From Candidatus Nealsoniibacteriota bacterium (GTDB lineage: Bacteria; Patescibacteriota; Minisyncoccia; Minisyncoccales; RBG-13-42-11): a stretch of 42,333 nt of DNA. The notes under the pieces are model-generated. The model worked only from the letters and a program-made list of their open reading frames with translations, was not told where the DNA came from and did no database searches. Shown here one piece after another: positions 23,411-30,386 of the stretch. Location of the stretch: contig JAPLXL010000003.1 in the NCBI GenBank assembly GCA_026396115.1, positions 1-42,333 of the forward strand, in the 5' to 3' direction. The position numbers and the translations under genes are program-made. Position 1 is the stretch's first letter, and each line of letters begins with the position of its first letter.

Positions 23411-23443
23411 GTTCAATGAATTTTTAATTCATTTCAATTTTCA
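23411..23443 (+). repeat. AT-rich hairpin before the DUF4446 gene
   Basis: AATGAATT-TTT-AATTCATT (23415-23433), then TCAATTTTCA and ATG 23444. Same family as 18961-19018 and 21311-21361. Confidence 0.85.
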
Positions 23444-23854
23444 ATGTTTAATTTTTTTAAAAAACAAAAAAAAGAGCCAAAAGACTTAAAAGAAATTTTA
23501 GAGCAATTTAAGGTTTTAGAAGGCAGTTTTGATAAACTTTCTCTAGAATTTGAGAATTTAAAGAAAGAACACCAGTTTTCGGTTCAGAAGGTTGGAATTA
23601 TAAGATTCAATCCTTTTTCCGAAGTTGGCGGAGACCAAAGCTTTTCTATTGCTTTGCTTGATGGAAACGATGACGGTTTGGTGATTACCAGTTTTTATAC
23701 GAGAGAGGGAAACAGAGTCTACGGAAAACCAATAAAAAATGGAAAATCTCAATACGCGTTTTCTCAGGAAGAAATAAAAGCAATTGAAATGGCAGAAAAA
23801 AGTAGTAGTAATAGATATGATGAAGAATCAAAAAACAACAACTCGGCCACCTGA
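23444..23854 (+). CDS. DUF4446 family protein
   Basis: 136 aa. After an amphipathic start and a coiled coil (LEQFKVLEGSFDKLSLEFENLK) comes the DUF4446 core: KVGIIRFNPFSEVGGDQSFS, then LLDGNDDGLVITSFYTREGNR and VYGKPIKNGKSQYAFSQEE. Family members usually have an N-terminal membrane helix, which is missing here, so this version is cytoplasmic. Function unknown. Its last 38 nt overlap the infB start in another frame, coupling the two genes. Confidence 0.8.
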   Translation: MFNFFKKQKKEPKDLKEILEQFKVLEGSFDKLSLEFENLKKEHQFSVQKVGIIRFNPFSEVGGDQSFSIALLDGNDDGLVITSFYTREGNRVYGKPIKNGKSQYAFSQEEIKAIEMAEKSSSNRYDEESKNNNSAT

Positions 23855-25472
23855 GCCGCAGCAAGAGGGGAAGAAGAGAATTTATCCTCTTCGACCTCCC
23901 GAGCCGCAGCGAGGGGCGGAGAAGAAGATTTATCTTCTTCGACCGCCAATCGTGGTGGTTCTGGGACATATTGATCATGGGAAGACCTCTCTCCTTACCG
24001 CCATAAAGGATTTTAAAATTTTAGAGAAAGAAACCGGAGGTATTACTCAACATATCGGGGCTTACCAGATTGAACATCAGGGTAAAAAAATCACTTTTCT
24101 TGATACGCCGGGCCATGAGGCTTTTTCTCAAATGCGCTCCAGGGGAGCGAAAGTGGCTGATATCGCAATTTTAGTTATTGATGCGGCAGAAGGAGTAAAG
24201 TCTCAAACAAAAGAAGCAATCTCACATATTAAAAAAGCCGGAATTCCGGTAATAATTGCTTTAAATAAAATTGACAAGCCTGAAGCCAATCCGGAAAAAG
24301 CAAAAAGAGAATTATCTCAAGAAGGTTTTTTAGTTGAGTCATTGGGAGGTAAGGTTCCTTCGCTTGAAATTTCAGCTAAAACCAAAAAGGGTATCCCCGA
24401 ACTTTTAGAATTAATTTTATTGGTAGCAGAAATGGAGGAATTAAAAGCCGATTCTCAAAAACCGGGGGAAGGCCTGGTCATTGAATCGTATTTGGACAAT
24501 TTAAGAGGCCCTACCGCCACCTTGCTTTTAACCGACGGCCACTTGAAAATAGGAGATACGGTTGGCACAAATTCAGCTTCTGTCAGAATTAAAAACATAG
24601 AAAATTTTCAAAAAACTTCCGTTCAAAAGGCACTTCCTTCAGACCCCGTGATTATTTTCGGTTTTAATCAAGCTCCTGGAGTTGGTGAGAAATTTAAGGT
24701 TTTTCCGGATTTGGCAAGCGCTGAAAATTATATTAAAACTTCAAAGGGCGGAGAAGATAAATCTTCTTCTTCCCCCTTCGCTGTCGCTCGGGAAGAAAAA
24801 GGAAAAGCTTCGGAAGTTTTAGAGGCAACTGATCAACAAAAGGTTTTAAATTTAATTTTAAAAACCGATGTTTTGGGATCTGCCGAAGCTATGGAAGGAA
24901 TTTTAAACTCTTTTCCGCAAGAAAAGATTTTTTTAAAGATTCTAAAATCAGAAACAGGCAACATTAACGAATCCGATATTAAATTAGCTCTCAGCAGCAG
25001 AGCAACAATTTTGGGCTTTAGGGTGAAGATGGATTTTATTGCTAAAAAGATGGCCGAGCGGGAAAAAGTTAAGATAATAATTTTTGAAGTTATTTATGAT
25101 TTGGTCGAGAGAGTGCGTAAAATAATGGAAAAAATTGTTGAACCGAAAGAATTGAGGACGGATTTTGGAAAAGTAAAAGTTTTAGCTAAATTTCTAACAG
25201 AAAAAAACCGCCAGATTATTGGTGGTAGAGTAACAGAGGGGGAGATAAAAAAAGGAGCTCTGATCGAAGTTTTTAGACCTGCCCGCGACGCAGGTGGAGG
25301 GAGGACAGAAGAGAAGATTGGACAAGGAAAAATGATTAACCTCCAAAGAAACAAAAAAAATGCAGTTTTAATCTCAAAAGGAGAAGAATGCGGGATTTTA
25401 TTTGAGGGAGATGTAATAATTGAAGAAGGAGATATTTTGTTGTTTTACACAGAAGAAAAGAAAAAAGGCTAG
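23817..25472 (+). CDS. infB: Translation initiation factor IF-2, short form
   Basis: 551 aa from the ATGATG at 23817. The GTPase begins almost at once: G1 VVLGHIDHGKTSLL, G2/switch TGGITQHIGAYQI, G3 LDTPGHEAFSQM, G4 ALNKIDKPEANP, G5 EISAKTKKG, then domains II-IV (KTDVLGSAEAMEGIL; GKVKVLAKF; GEECGILFEGD). The IF2_N region found in most bacteria is absent. The leader contains two tandem reverse copies of the dispersed element, read as RPPEPQQEGKKRIYPL and RPPEPQRGAEKKIYLL. A forward copy at 24745-24793 is read as GGEDKSSSSPFAVAREE. A GC-rich hairpin at 25278-25294 adds PARDAGGGR. Confidence 0.93.
   Translation: MMKNQKTTTRPPEPQQEGKKRIYPLRPPEPQRGAEKKIYLLRPPIVVVLGHIDHGKTSLLTAIKDFKILEKETGGITQHIGAYQIEHQGKKITFLDTPGHEAFSQMRSRGAKVADIAILVIDAAEGVKSQTKEAISHIKKAGIPVIIALNKIDKPEANPEKAKRELSQEGFLVESLGGKVPSLEISAKTKKGIPELLELILLVAEMEELKADSQKPGEGLVIESYLDNLRGPTATLLLTDGHLKIGDTVGTNSASVRIKNIENFQKTSVQKALPSDPVIIFGFNQAPGVGEKFKVFPDLASAENYIKTSKGGEDKSSSSPFAVAREEKGKASEVLEATDQQKVLNLILKTDVLGSAEAMEGILNSFPQEKIFLKILKSETGNINESDIKLALSSRATILGFRVKMDFIAKKMAEREKVKIIIFEVIYDLVERVRKIMEKIVEPKELRTDFGKVKVLAKFLTEKNRQIIGGRVTEGEIKKGALIEVFRPARDAGGGRTEEKIGQGKMINLQRNKKNAVLISKGEECGILFEGDVIIEEGDILLFYTEEKKKG
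23849..23943 (-). repeat. Two tandem dispersed elements inside the infB leader
   Basis: Reverse-oriented copies at about 23849-23894 and 23897-23943; hairpin 1 of the second is GAAGAAGAT-TT-ATCTTCTTC. Both copies begin with the GAGCCGCAGC hairpin-2 variant also seen (reverse complement) at about 13185. They are translated in phase with infB. Confidence 0.88.
24745..24793 (+). repeat. Dispersed element inside infB
   Basis: GGGCGGAGAAGAT-AA-ATCTTC then TTCTTCCCCCTTCG, CTGTCG and CTCGGGA. Forward orientation, in frame, between IF-2 domains II and III. Confidence 0.85.
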
Positions 25473-25501
25473 TTGTAAAATTTTTAATCTTCAAACCTAC
25501 T

Positions 25502-25846
25502 GTGTCTAATCGTCTTGCCCGCGTTAATCAGTTAATTAAAAAGGAGTTATCGCAAATTATTCTAAGGGAAGTTAAGTTTTTATCGGGCGTTTTGGTGACC
25601 TTAACCAGAGTTGAAACAACTCCTAATCTAAACGAAAGCAAAGTATATATCGGCGTAATACCCGAAAATAAAACCGAGAGCGTTTTTCAAATTTTGAACA
25701 AGCAAATTTATCGGCTGCAGCAAGAATTAAATCATAGATTAAATATGAGGCCGGTTCCCAGGATTTATTTTGCTAAAGAGAAAGACACGATAATGGCAGG
25801 TAGAGTTGAGGAAATTCTGGAAAAATTGAAAAAAGAAAAGAAATAG
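25502..25846 (+). CDS. rbfA: Ribosome-binding factor A
   Basis: 114 aa from GTG 25502. KH-type fold: SNRLARVNQLIKKELSQII, then VTLTRVETTPNLNESKVYIG and PRIYFAKEKDTI. RbfA assists maturation of the 30S subunit. infB-rbfA is a conserved bacterial pair; the gap is 29 nt. Its last codons contain the promoter for the following tRNAs. Confidence 0.9.
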   Translation: MSNRLARVNQLIKKELSQIILREVKFLSGVLVTLTRVETTPNLNESKVYIGVIPENKTESVFQILNKQIYRLQQELNHRLNMRPVPRIYFAKEKDTIMAGRVEEILEKLKKEKK

Positions 25847-25854
25847 AATATAAT
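25826..25854 (+). promoter_or_regulatory. Promoter of the tRNA-Cys/tRNA-Leu pair
   Basis: TTGAAA (25826-25831), 17 nt, TATAAT (25849-25854), overlapping the end of rbfA. Confidence 0.75.
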
Positions 25855-25900
25855 CCACACGAATTAGGATGCGAATTATATGCGAATTTTATACAAATAG

Positions 25901-25972
25901 GGCCAGGTAGCCAAGTAGTAAGGCATTGGTCTGCAAAACCAATATACATGGGTGCAAATCCCATCCTGGCCT
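25901..25972 (+). tRNA. tRNA-Cys(GCA)
   Basis: Acceptor GGCCAGG/CCTGGCC, anticodon loop CTGCAAA between TTGGT and ACCAA. Confidence 0.93.
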
Positions 25973-25979
25973 CAAATTT

Positions 25980-26067
25980 GCCCGGGTGTTGGAACTGGTA
26001 GACAAAATTGACTTAAAATCAATTGGGATTTATTCCCGTGAGGGTTCGAGTCCCTCCCCGGGCACCA
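25980..26067 (+). tRNA. tRNA-Leu(UAA)
   Basis: Class II tRNA. Acceptor GCCCGGG/CCCGGGC, anticodon loop CTTAAAA, variable arm GGGATTTATTCCC, T-loop TTCGAGT, encoded ACCA. Confidence 0.94.
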
Positions 26068-26094
26068 AAAATCCGGCTCCAATGGCCGGATTTT
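26068..26094. terminator. Bidirectional intrinsic terminator
   Basis: AAAATCCGG, 9-nt loop, CCGGATTTT, between the tRNAs and the convergent 3D-domain gene. Confidence 0.85.
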
Positions 26095-26131
26095 AAATTT
26101 GAAACAGTTTACAATCGTGAATTATTTAATT

Positions 26132-26665
26132 TTATCCTTCCAGAACTTCTATATACGTTCTTTTAGTTCCAAAGTTGAGGGCTTCCCAATAAGAAGGAAA
26201 CCAGATGTCAAAATGATAATCTTCTTTTCTCCAGTGCATCCGGTCCTCAATTACAAAAATTTTATCTCCATAAATCTCAGGAAATCTAACCTTTGTACCA
26301 AAAGAATATTTATTATTAGCTACAATTCCATCTCTTACTTCAGTTCCGGCAGCAGTAATAAAAGGGTTGCCATCAGTTTCCCAGGGCGTGCTGGAGTAAG
26401 CGGTAATAATTACCAGAAGTTTTTTGACGATTTTGAGTTCCGGATTAGATGGATCAGAAGCCGAAATCAAAGTGTTTTCGTTAAAAAGTAGCAATTTTTC
26501 TTGAGCGAAAAGATTTTCCTCCAAAAACAACTCGGCTTCGCTTTTTTTAATAGGCAAAGCCAAAAAAGGCATTCCAACAATTAAAATTATCAGACCGATG
26601 AAGAAAAAGAGGGAAATTTTTGTTTTATTACCCGATAAAGCGGGGAATTTAGAGTTAATATCCAT
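26132..26665 (-). CDS. Membrane-anchored 3D-domain protein
   Basis: 177 aa. N-terminal anchor (ISLFFFIGLIILIVGMPFLA, about 17-36), then a 3D domain: VIITAYSSTPWETDGNPFIT, AAGTEVRDGIVANN, FGTKVRFPEIYGDKIFVIED and FDIWFPSYWEALNFGTK, with the conserved Asp residues (IEDRMHW, HFDIWF). 3D domains are double-psi-beta-barrel modules of MltA/YabE/YuiC-type lytic transglycosylases, so a role in peptidoglycan cleavage outside the membrane is likely. A perfect hairpin (26670-26690) lies 4 nt upstream of its ATG. Confidence 0.82.
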   Translation of the reverse strand: MDINSKFPALSGNKTKISLFFFIGLIILIVGMPFLALPIKKSEAELFLEENLFAQEKLLLFNENTLISASDPSNPELKIVKKLLVIITAYSSTPWETDGNPFITAAGTEVRDGIVANNKYSFGTKVRFPEIYGDKIFVIEDRMHWRKEDYHFDIWFPSYWEALNFGTKRTYIEVLEG

Positions 26666-26669
26666 TTTA

Positions 26670-26690
26670 AAATCCCGTTTTACGGGATTT
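26670..26690 (-). promoter_or_regulatory. Perfect hairpin abutting the start of the 3D-domain gene
   Basis: AAATCCCGT-TTT-ACGGGATTT, 9-bp stem and 3-nt loop, ending 4 nt before the start codon on the minus strand. Confidence 0.7.
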
Positions 26691-26754
26691 CATCATAATA
26701 ACCTATTCATGGAAGATGTCAAGCTCCGGACCCCTGCTTAAACAGAGACGAAAG

Positions 26755-26822
26755 GCGAAAAGAAATTCATCTCTTTGAGTGGCGAAGAGATAAATCTCTT
26801 CTTTGCTCTGTGCTATCGCTTG
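26755..26822. repeat. Dispersed-element fragments beside tRNA-Gly(GCC)
   Basis: GGCGAAAAGAAATTCATCTC, then GGCGAAGAGAT-AA-ATCTCTTC, then TTGCTCTGTGCTATCGCTTG followed by AGCGGG. The last motif and the tRNA 3' end match the flank of tRNA-Gly(UCC) at 9626-9660 closely. Confidence 0.8.
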
Positions 26823-26893
26823 AGCGGGTGATGGGAATCGAACCCACGTGCTCTGATTGGCAACCAGATGCACTACCATTGTGCTACACCCGC
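26823..26893 (-). tRNA. tRNA-Gly(GCC)
   Basis: Acceptor GCGGGTG/CACCCGC, anticodon loop TTGCCAA, T-loop TTCGATT. Confidence 0.94.
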
Positions 26894-26904
26894 ATTAATT
26901 CTTG

Positions 26905-26977
26905 TGCCGCGGGCCGGACGTGCGCCGGCTACCTCATCTTTTTCAGAGATGCGCTCTACTGCATGAGCTACCGCGGC
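26905..26977 (-). tRNA. tRNA-Phe(GAA) with unusual D- and T-loops
   Basis: Acceptor GCCGCGG/CCGCGGC, anticodon stem CATCT/AGATG with loop CTGAAAA, T-stem GCCGG/CCGGC are all perfect. The T-loop reads CGCACGT instead of the near-universal TTCRANY, and the D-loop reads ATGCAGTA, lacking the GG pair. Position 15/48 would be U-A. Confidence 0.8.
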
Positions 26978-27017
26978 CCGCTTTTAATTTTAATTAAAAA
27001 TCTTTTTTTCAAATGGG

Positions 27018-27088
27018 TGGGTGCGTCAGGACTTGAACCCGGAAGTATCCCGCTAAAGCGGGAAACTACGCGGTAGACCTACAATCTG
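27018..27088 (-). pseudogene. tRNA 3'-end remnant with hairpin insertion
   Basis: On the minus strand CCGGGTTCAAGTCC then TGACGCACCCACC looks like a T-arm and acceptor 3' strand, but no matching GGGTGCG 5' strand exists. Upstream of it is the perfect hairpin TCCCGC-TTTA-GCGGGA. No usable cloverleaf can be drawn. Confidence 0.5.
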
Positions 27089-27160
27089 TGGACGGTACAG
27101 GATTTGAACCTGTAACCTCCGCGATGTAAACGCGATGCTCTGCCATTGAGCTAACCGTCC
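27089..27160 (-). tRNA. tRNA-Val(UAC)
   Basis: Acceptor GGACGGT/ACCGTCC, anticodon loop TTTACAT, T-loop TTCAAAT. Confidence 0.94.
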
Positions 27161-27162
27161 AG

Positions 27163-27246
27163 TGCGCGGGAGAGGACTTGAACCTCCACGTCCATAAGGA
27201 CACTAGCACCTCAAGCTAGCCTGGCTACCAATTACAGCACCCGCGC
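27163..27246 (-). tRNA. tRNA-Leu(GAG)
   Basis: Class II. Acceptor GCGCGGG/CCCGCGC, anticodon loop TTGAGGT between CTAGC and GCTAG, variable arm GTCCTTATGGAC, T-loop TTCAAGT. Confidence 0.92.
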
Positions 27247-27270
27247 CTATAACAATTCCACCACCCGGGC
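27247..27270 (-). pseudogene. Truncated tRNA-Leu 5' end
   Basis: On the minus strand GCCCGGGTGGTGGAATTG, close to the first 18 nt of a tRNA-Leu (compare GCCCGGGTGTTGGAACTG at 25980), stops in the D-arm and is followed after 6 nt by the intact tRNA-Leu(GAG). Confidence 0.7.
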
Positions 27271-27273
27271 TTA

Positions 27274-27672
27274 TTATTCTTTCATAATAGCTTCCTCTCT
27301 CTTCAATTTTGTCTTTCTTCCCTTAGCTTTTCTTAAATAATAAAGCTTTGCTCTTCTTGCTTTTCCTCGTTTAATCACTTCAATTTTATCAATAATCGGC
27401 GAGTGAACGGGAAAGATTCTTTCAACTCCAACTCCGGAAATTACTTTTCTGACAGTAATAGTTGAGGTAATTCCTTTGCCGTGTTTTTTGGCTATTACCT
27501 GACCTTCAAAAACATGGATTCTTTCTTTTTCTTCCTGTTCTTTAGAAGATTTGTCTTTTTTCAAAGCTTCTTTTTTCATTTTTTGGTGAATTCTAATCGT
27601 ATCACCCGAACGAATATCGGGCAAACCTTGCTTAAGTTGAGTTTTGGTGAACGTTTCTAATTTTGAAGTCAT
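27274..27672 (-). CDS. rplS: 50S ribosomal protein L19
   Basis: 132 aa. [40 protein letters not shown] and [20 protein letters not shown] match the L19 core; [21 protein letters not shown] is its C-terminal end. It carries a lysine-rich insertion ([18 protein letters not shown]) absent from short L19 proteins. L19 sits at the 30S-50S interface. A hairpin (27681-27702) similar to the one before the histidine kinase gene precedes its start. Confidence 0.93.
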   Translation of the reverse strand: MTSKLETFTKTQLKQGLPDIRSGDTIRIHQKMKKEALKKDKSSKEQEEKERIHVFEGQVIAKKHGKGITSTITVRKVISGVGVERIFPVHSPIIDKIEVIKRGKARRAKLYYLRKAKGRKTKLKREEAIMKE

Positions 27673-27680
27673 TTTAGTGA

Positions 27681-27702
27681 GTGAATTTCGTTAGAAATTT
27701 AC
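27681..27702 (-). promoter_or_regulatory. Start-proximal hairpin before rplS
   Basis: On the minus strand TTCG then TAAATTT-CTAACG-AAATTCA, then CTCACTAAA and ATG. It is nearly the same as hairpin 2 before the histidine kinase gene (9884-9905). Confidence 0.65.
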
Positions 27703-27710
27703 GAAACTTT

Positions 27711-28331
27711 TTAGAGTTTTAGATTCTTTAATATTTTTTTTAAATCATTGGGCAATTCTGATTTAAATTCTTTTTCTCGACCATTTGGCAAATTTATCTT
27801 TAAACGATGAGAGTGTAAAAAATGTCTTTTTAATTCTTTGGGCGCAGGCTGATTTTTGAATCCGTACATTTTATCTCCGGCAATCGGATGGCCGAGATGA
27901 GCAAAATGGGTTCTGATTTGGTGCTTTCGGCCGGTCTTGAGTTCAACCTCAATCAAATCATAATCTTTAAATCTTTGCAATACTTTATATTTAGTAATTG
28001 CCTTTCTTTTTCCTTGAGAACCGGGTTCATGGGCTAGATATACTTTTTGTTTTTTTCTGTCTCCGGTTGAGCGCCCGATTAAAGTTTCAATTACCCCTTC
28101 TTTATTTTTAAGATTGCCGACTATTAAAGCCAAATATTTCTTCTTGACTCTTCTCTCTTTGAATTGCTTTTGGAAAAACTCTAAGGCCTTGCCACTTTTT
28201 GCTATTAAAAGTATTCCTGAAGTATCTTTATCTAATCTGTGAACTCTTTTTTGAAAATCATCGGAGTTTATTCCTGCTGGCTTGTCTATGACCAGCAAAT
28301 TTTCGTCTTCGTAAATAATATTAAACTTCAT
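27711..28331 (-). CDS. RluA-family 23S rRNA pseudouridine synthase
   Basis: 206 aa: YEDENLLVIDKPAGI, the catalytic motif VHRLDKDTSGILLIAKS (catalytic Asp in HRLD), LKTGRKHQIRTHFAHLGHPI and AGDKMYGF. It isomerises uridines in rRNA or tRNA. No N-terminal S4 domain, so it resembles the short RluA/RluC-like forms; the exact target is not decidable. It lies upstream of rplS with a 38-nt gap, probably one operon. Confidence 0.9.
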   Translation of the reverse strand: MKFNIIYEDENLLVIDKPAGINSDDFQKRVHRLDKDTSGILLIAKSGKALEFFQKQFKERRVKKKYLALIVGNLKNKEGVIETLIGRSTGDRKKQKVYLAHEPGSQGKRKAITKYKVLQRFKDYDLIEVELKTGRKHQIRTHFAHLGHPIAGDKMYGFKNQPAPKELKRHFLHSHRLKINLPNGREKEFKSELPNDLKKILKNLKL

Positions 28332-28332
28332 A

Positions 28333-28407
28333 TGGGCGGTAGAGGACTTGAACCTCTGAACCTCTTCAATGTCAGTGAAGCGCTCTAACCAACTGAGCTA
28401 ACCGCCC
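28333..28407 (-). tRNA. tRNA-Val(GAC)
   Basis: Acceptor GGGCGGT/ACCGCCC, anticodon loop CTGACAT between CTTCA and TGAAG, T-loop TTCAAGT. Confidence 0.94.
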
Positions 28408-28408
28408 C

Positions 28409-28484
28409 TGGTGCGCACGGCAGGACTCGAACCTGCGACCTTGGCCTTATAAGGACCCTGCTACTGCCACTGAGCTACGTGCGC
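28409..28484 (-). tRNA. tRNA-Ile(UAU)
   Basis: Acceptor GCGCACG/CGTGCGC, anticodon loop CTTATAA giving UAU (reads AUA), T-loop TTCGAGT, encoded ACCA. Most bacteria read AUA with a lysidine-modified CAU anticodon instead. Confidence 0.88.
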
Positions 28485-28490
28485 ATTTGA

Positions 28491-30386
28491 TTATATTACT
28501 TTGATTTTTAATTTCGTTGGTTTTTCTCGTTTTGTTGGCGATTTTGCTTTTGTAATTTTAAGCTTTGATGAAGGCGGTTTTATTAAATTTTCAAATTCTT
28601 CCCTTTCAATGGTTTCTTTCTCAATTAAAGTTTTGGCAATTTTTTCAAGCAATCTTTTTTTCTTCGTCAAAATCTTTCTTGCCTGATTTTCTGCGTCTTT
28701 AATGAATTTTTTCACTTCTTTGTCAATTTGGCTGGCTATCTTTTCAGAATAATTTCTTTGTTCTGAAATTTCTTTTCCCAAGAATGCCAATTCTTCCTTT
28801 TCTCCAAAAGAAATCGGCCCCAAAGAAGACATGCCGTATTCTTTGACCATTTTTCTGGCTAATTGAGAGGCTCTTTCCAGGTCATTTGATGCTCCGGTAG
28901 TTATTTCTCTGAATTTTATTTTCTCGGAGCAGAAACCTGCCAGTAAAGTTGCCATTTCTGAAAGGAATTCCGATTTTGTTTTAATGCTCTTTTCTTCCGT
29001 GGGCATTTTAATCGTATAACCTGCCGCTAATCCTCGGGCAACAATGGATATTTTTCTAATAGGTTCCGTTCCCGGTAGAGAAGCAGAAACCAGAGCATGG
29101 CCGGCTTCGTGATAGGCAGCAATTTCCTTTTCTTTTTTTGACAAAACATGACTTTTTCTTTCCGGTCCCAATAAAACCTTTTCAATTGATTCTAAAAGCT
29201 CTTGTTGAAAAATCTGCTGTTTGTTTCTTCTGGCAGCCAAAATGGCTGCTTCATTAACTGTATTAGCCAAATCTGCTCCGGTAAAACCCGGAGTTCTTTC
29301 AGCCATCTCTCGCAAATTAATATTTAAAGCCAAAGGTTTTCCCCGACAATGAATTTTTAAAATTTCTTCCCTATCATTAATATCAGGTATATCCAAAACC
29401 ACTTTTCGATCAAATCTTCCCGGTCGCAAAAGAGCAGGGTCCAATATATCTCCCCTATTTGTAGCGCTTATAACTATCACATTGGTATCTCTTTCAAAAC
29501 CATCCATTTCCACTAAAATTTGATTTAGGGTCTGTTCTCTTTCGTCGTGGCCACCACCAATTCCCGATCCTCGAACTCGACCAATAGCATCTAACTCATC
29601 AATAAACAAAATAGCCGGAGTTACCTTTTTGGCAGTAGCAAATAAATCTCTTACTCTGCTTGCCCCAACGCCAACGAAAAGTTCAACAAAAGTCGATCCG
29701 GAAGTATGAAAGAAAGGAACATTAGCTTCCCCTGCCACTGCTCTTGCCAATAAGGTTTTGCCAACTCCACTTGGTCCCAAGAGCAGAACTCCTCTGGGAA
29801 TTCTGGCGCCCATCGCTAAGAATTTTTTAGGATTTTTCAAAAAATCTACCACTTCTTTTAATTCTTCTTTGGCTTCTTTCAAGCCGGCCACATCTTTAAA
29901 GGTAATTTTTTCTTTGGAATGGCCTTCGGCTCCAAAAAGCCGAGCTTTGGCTTTTGTAAAATCAAAAGCCTGCATTGCTCCTCCTTTTGCTTGTCGGAAA
30001 ATCATCCAGAAGAAGAACCCAAAAACTAAAAGGGGAAGAATAAATAATATGGGCATTAACCAGGTCCAAACATCTTTTTTTTCTTTTGTTTCAATTTCAA
30101 GTGTTTTTAACTTTTCTTGAGTTACACCGTAATTTATTAAAGATTGGGAAAGAGCGGTTTCTGCCTCTTTTACGGAAAAAGCTTTCGTTTCATCTTGATA
30201 AATTATTTCAAGATCATTGTTCAAAACCGTAATCTTTTTTATTTCACCCTGATTAATTTTTTCAACAACTTGAGTTAAAGACAATTCTTTTTTCTTTTCA
30301 AAAGGATCTGAAAATAAGGTAAAAATACTGGAAATTACCAGAAAAATCAACAGAATAATTATGAAATTTTTCGTCAAATTTTTCAT
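28491..30386 (-). CDS. ftsH: ATP-dependent membrane zinc protease FtsH
   Basis: 631 aa from ATG 30386, chosen because the gene body begins MKNLTKNFIIILLIFLVISS; a start six codons upstream lies in the dispersed element. Two membrane segments frame a small outer domain (about 9-28 and 108-130). AAA domain: Walker A GPSGVGKT (about 204), Walker B ILFIDELDAIGR, SRH RPGRFDRKV. Peptidase: zinc motif YHEAGHALV (about 425). FtsH degrades misfolded membrane and regulatory proteins. The C-terminal tail is basic (SKLKITKAKSPTKREKPTK). Confidence 0.95.
   Translation of the reverse strand: MKNLTKNFIIILLIFLVISSIFTLFSDPFEKKKELSLTQVVEKINQGEIKKITVLNNDLEIIYQDETKAFSVKEAETALSQSLINYGVTQEKLKTLEIETKEKKDVWTWLMPILFILPLLVFGFFFWMIFRQAKGGAMQAFDFTKAKARLFGAEGHSKEKITFKDVAGLKEAKEELKEVVDFLKNPKKFLAMGARIPRGVLLLGPSGVGKTLLARAVAGEANVPFFHTSGSTFVELFVGVGASRVRDLFATAKKVTPAILFIDELDAIGRVRGSGIGGGHDEREQTLNQILVEMDGFERDTNVIVISATNRGDILDPALLRPGRFDRKVVLDIPDINDREEILKIHCRGKPLALNINLREMAERTPGFTGADLANTVNEAAILAARRNKQQIFQQELLESIEKVLLGPERKSHVLSKKEKEIAAYHEAGHALVSASLPGTEPIRKISIVARGLAAGYTIKMPTEEKSIKTKSEFLSEMATLLAGFCSEKIKFREITTGASNDLERASQLARKMVKEYGMSSLGPISFGEKEELAFLGKEISEQRNYSEKIASQIDKEVKKFIKDAENQARKILTKKKRLLEKIAKTLIEKETIEREEFENLIKPPSSKLKITKAKSPTKREKPTKLKIKVI

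Noticed and set aside
23820-25472. Alternative genetic code (UGA as Gly, as in some CPR)
   Set aside because: TGA ends several genes at the expected places and no family motif is interrupted by TGA.
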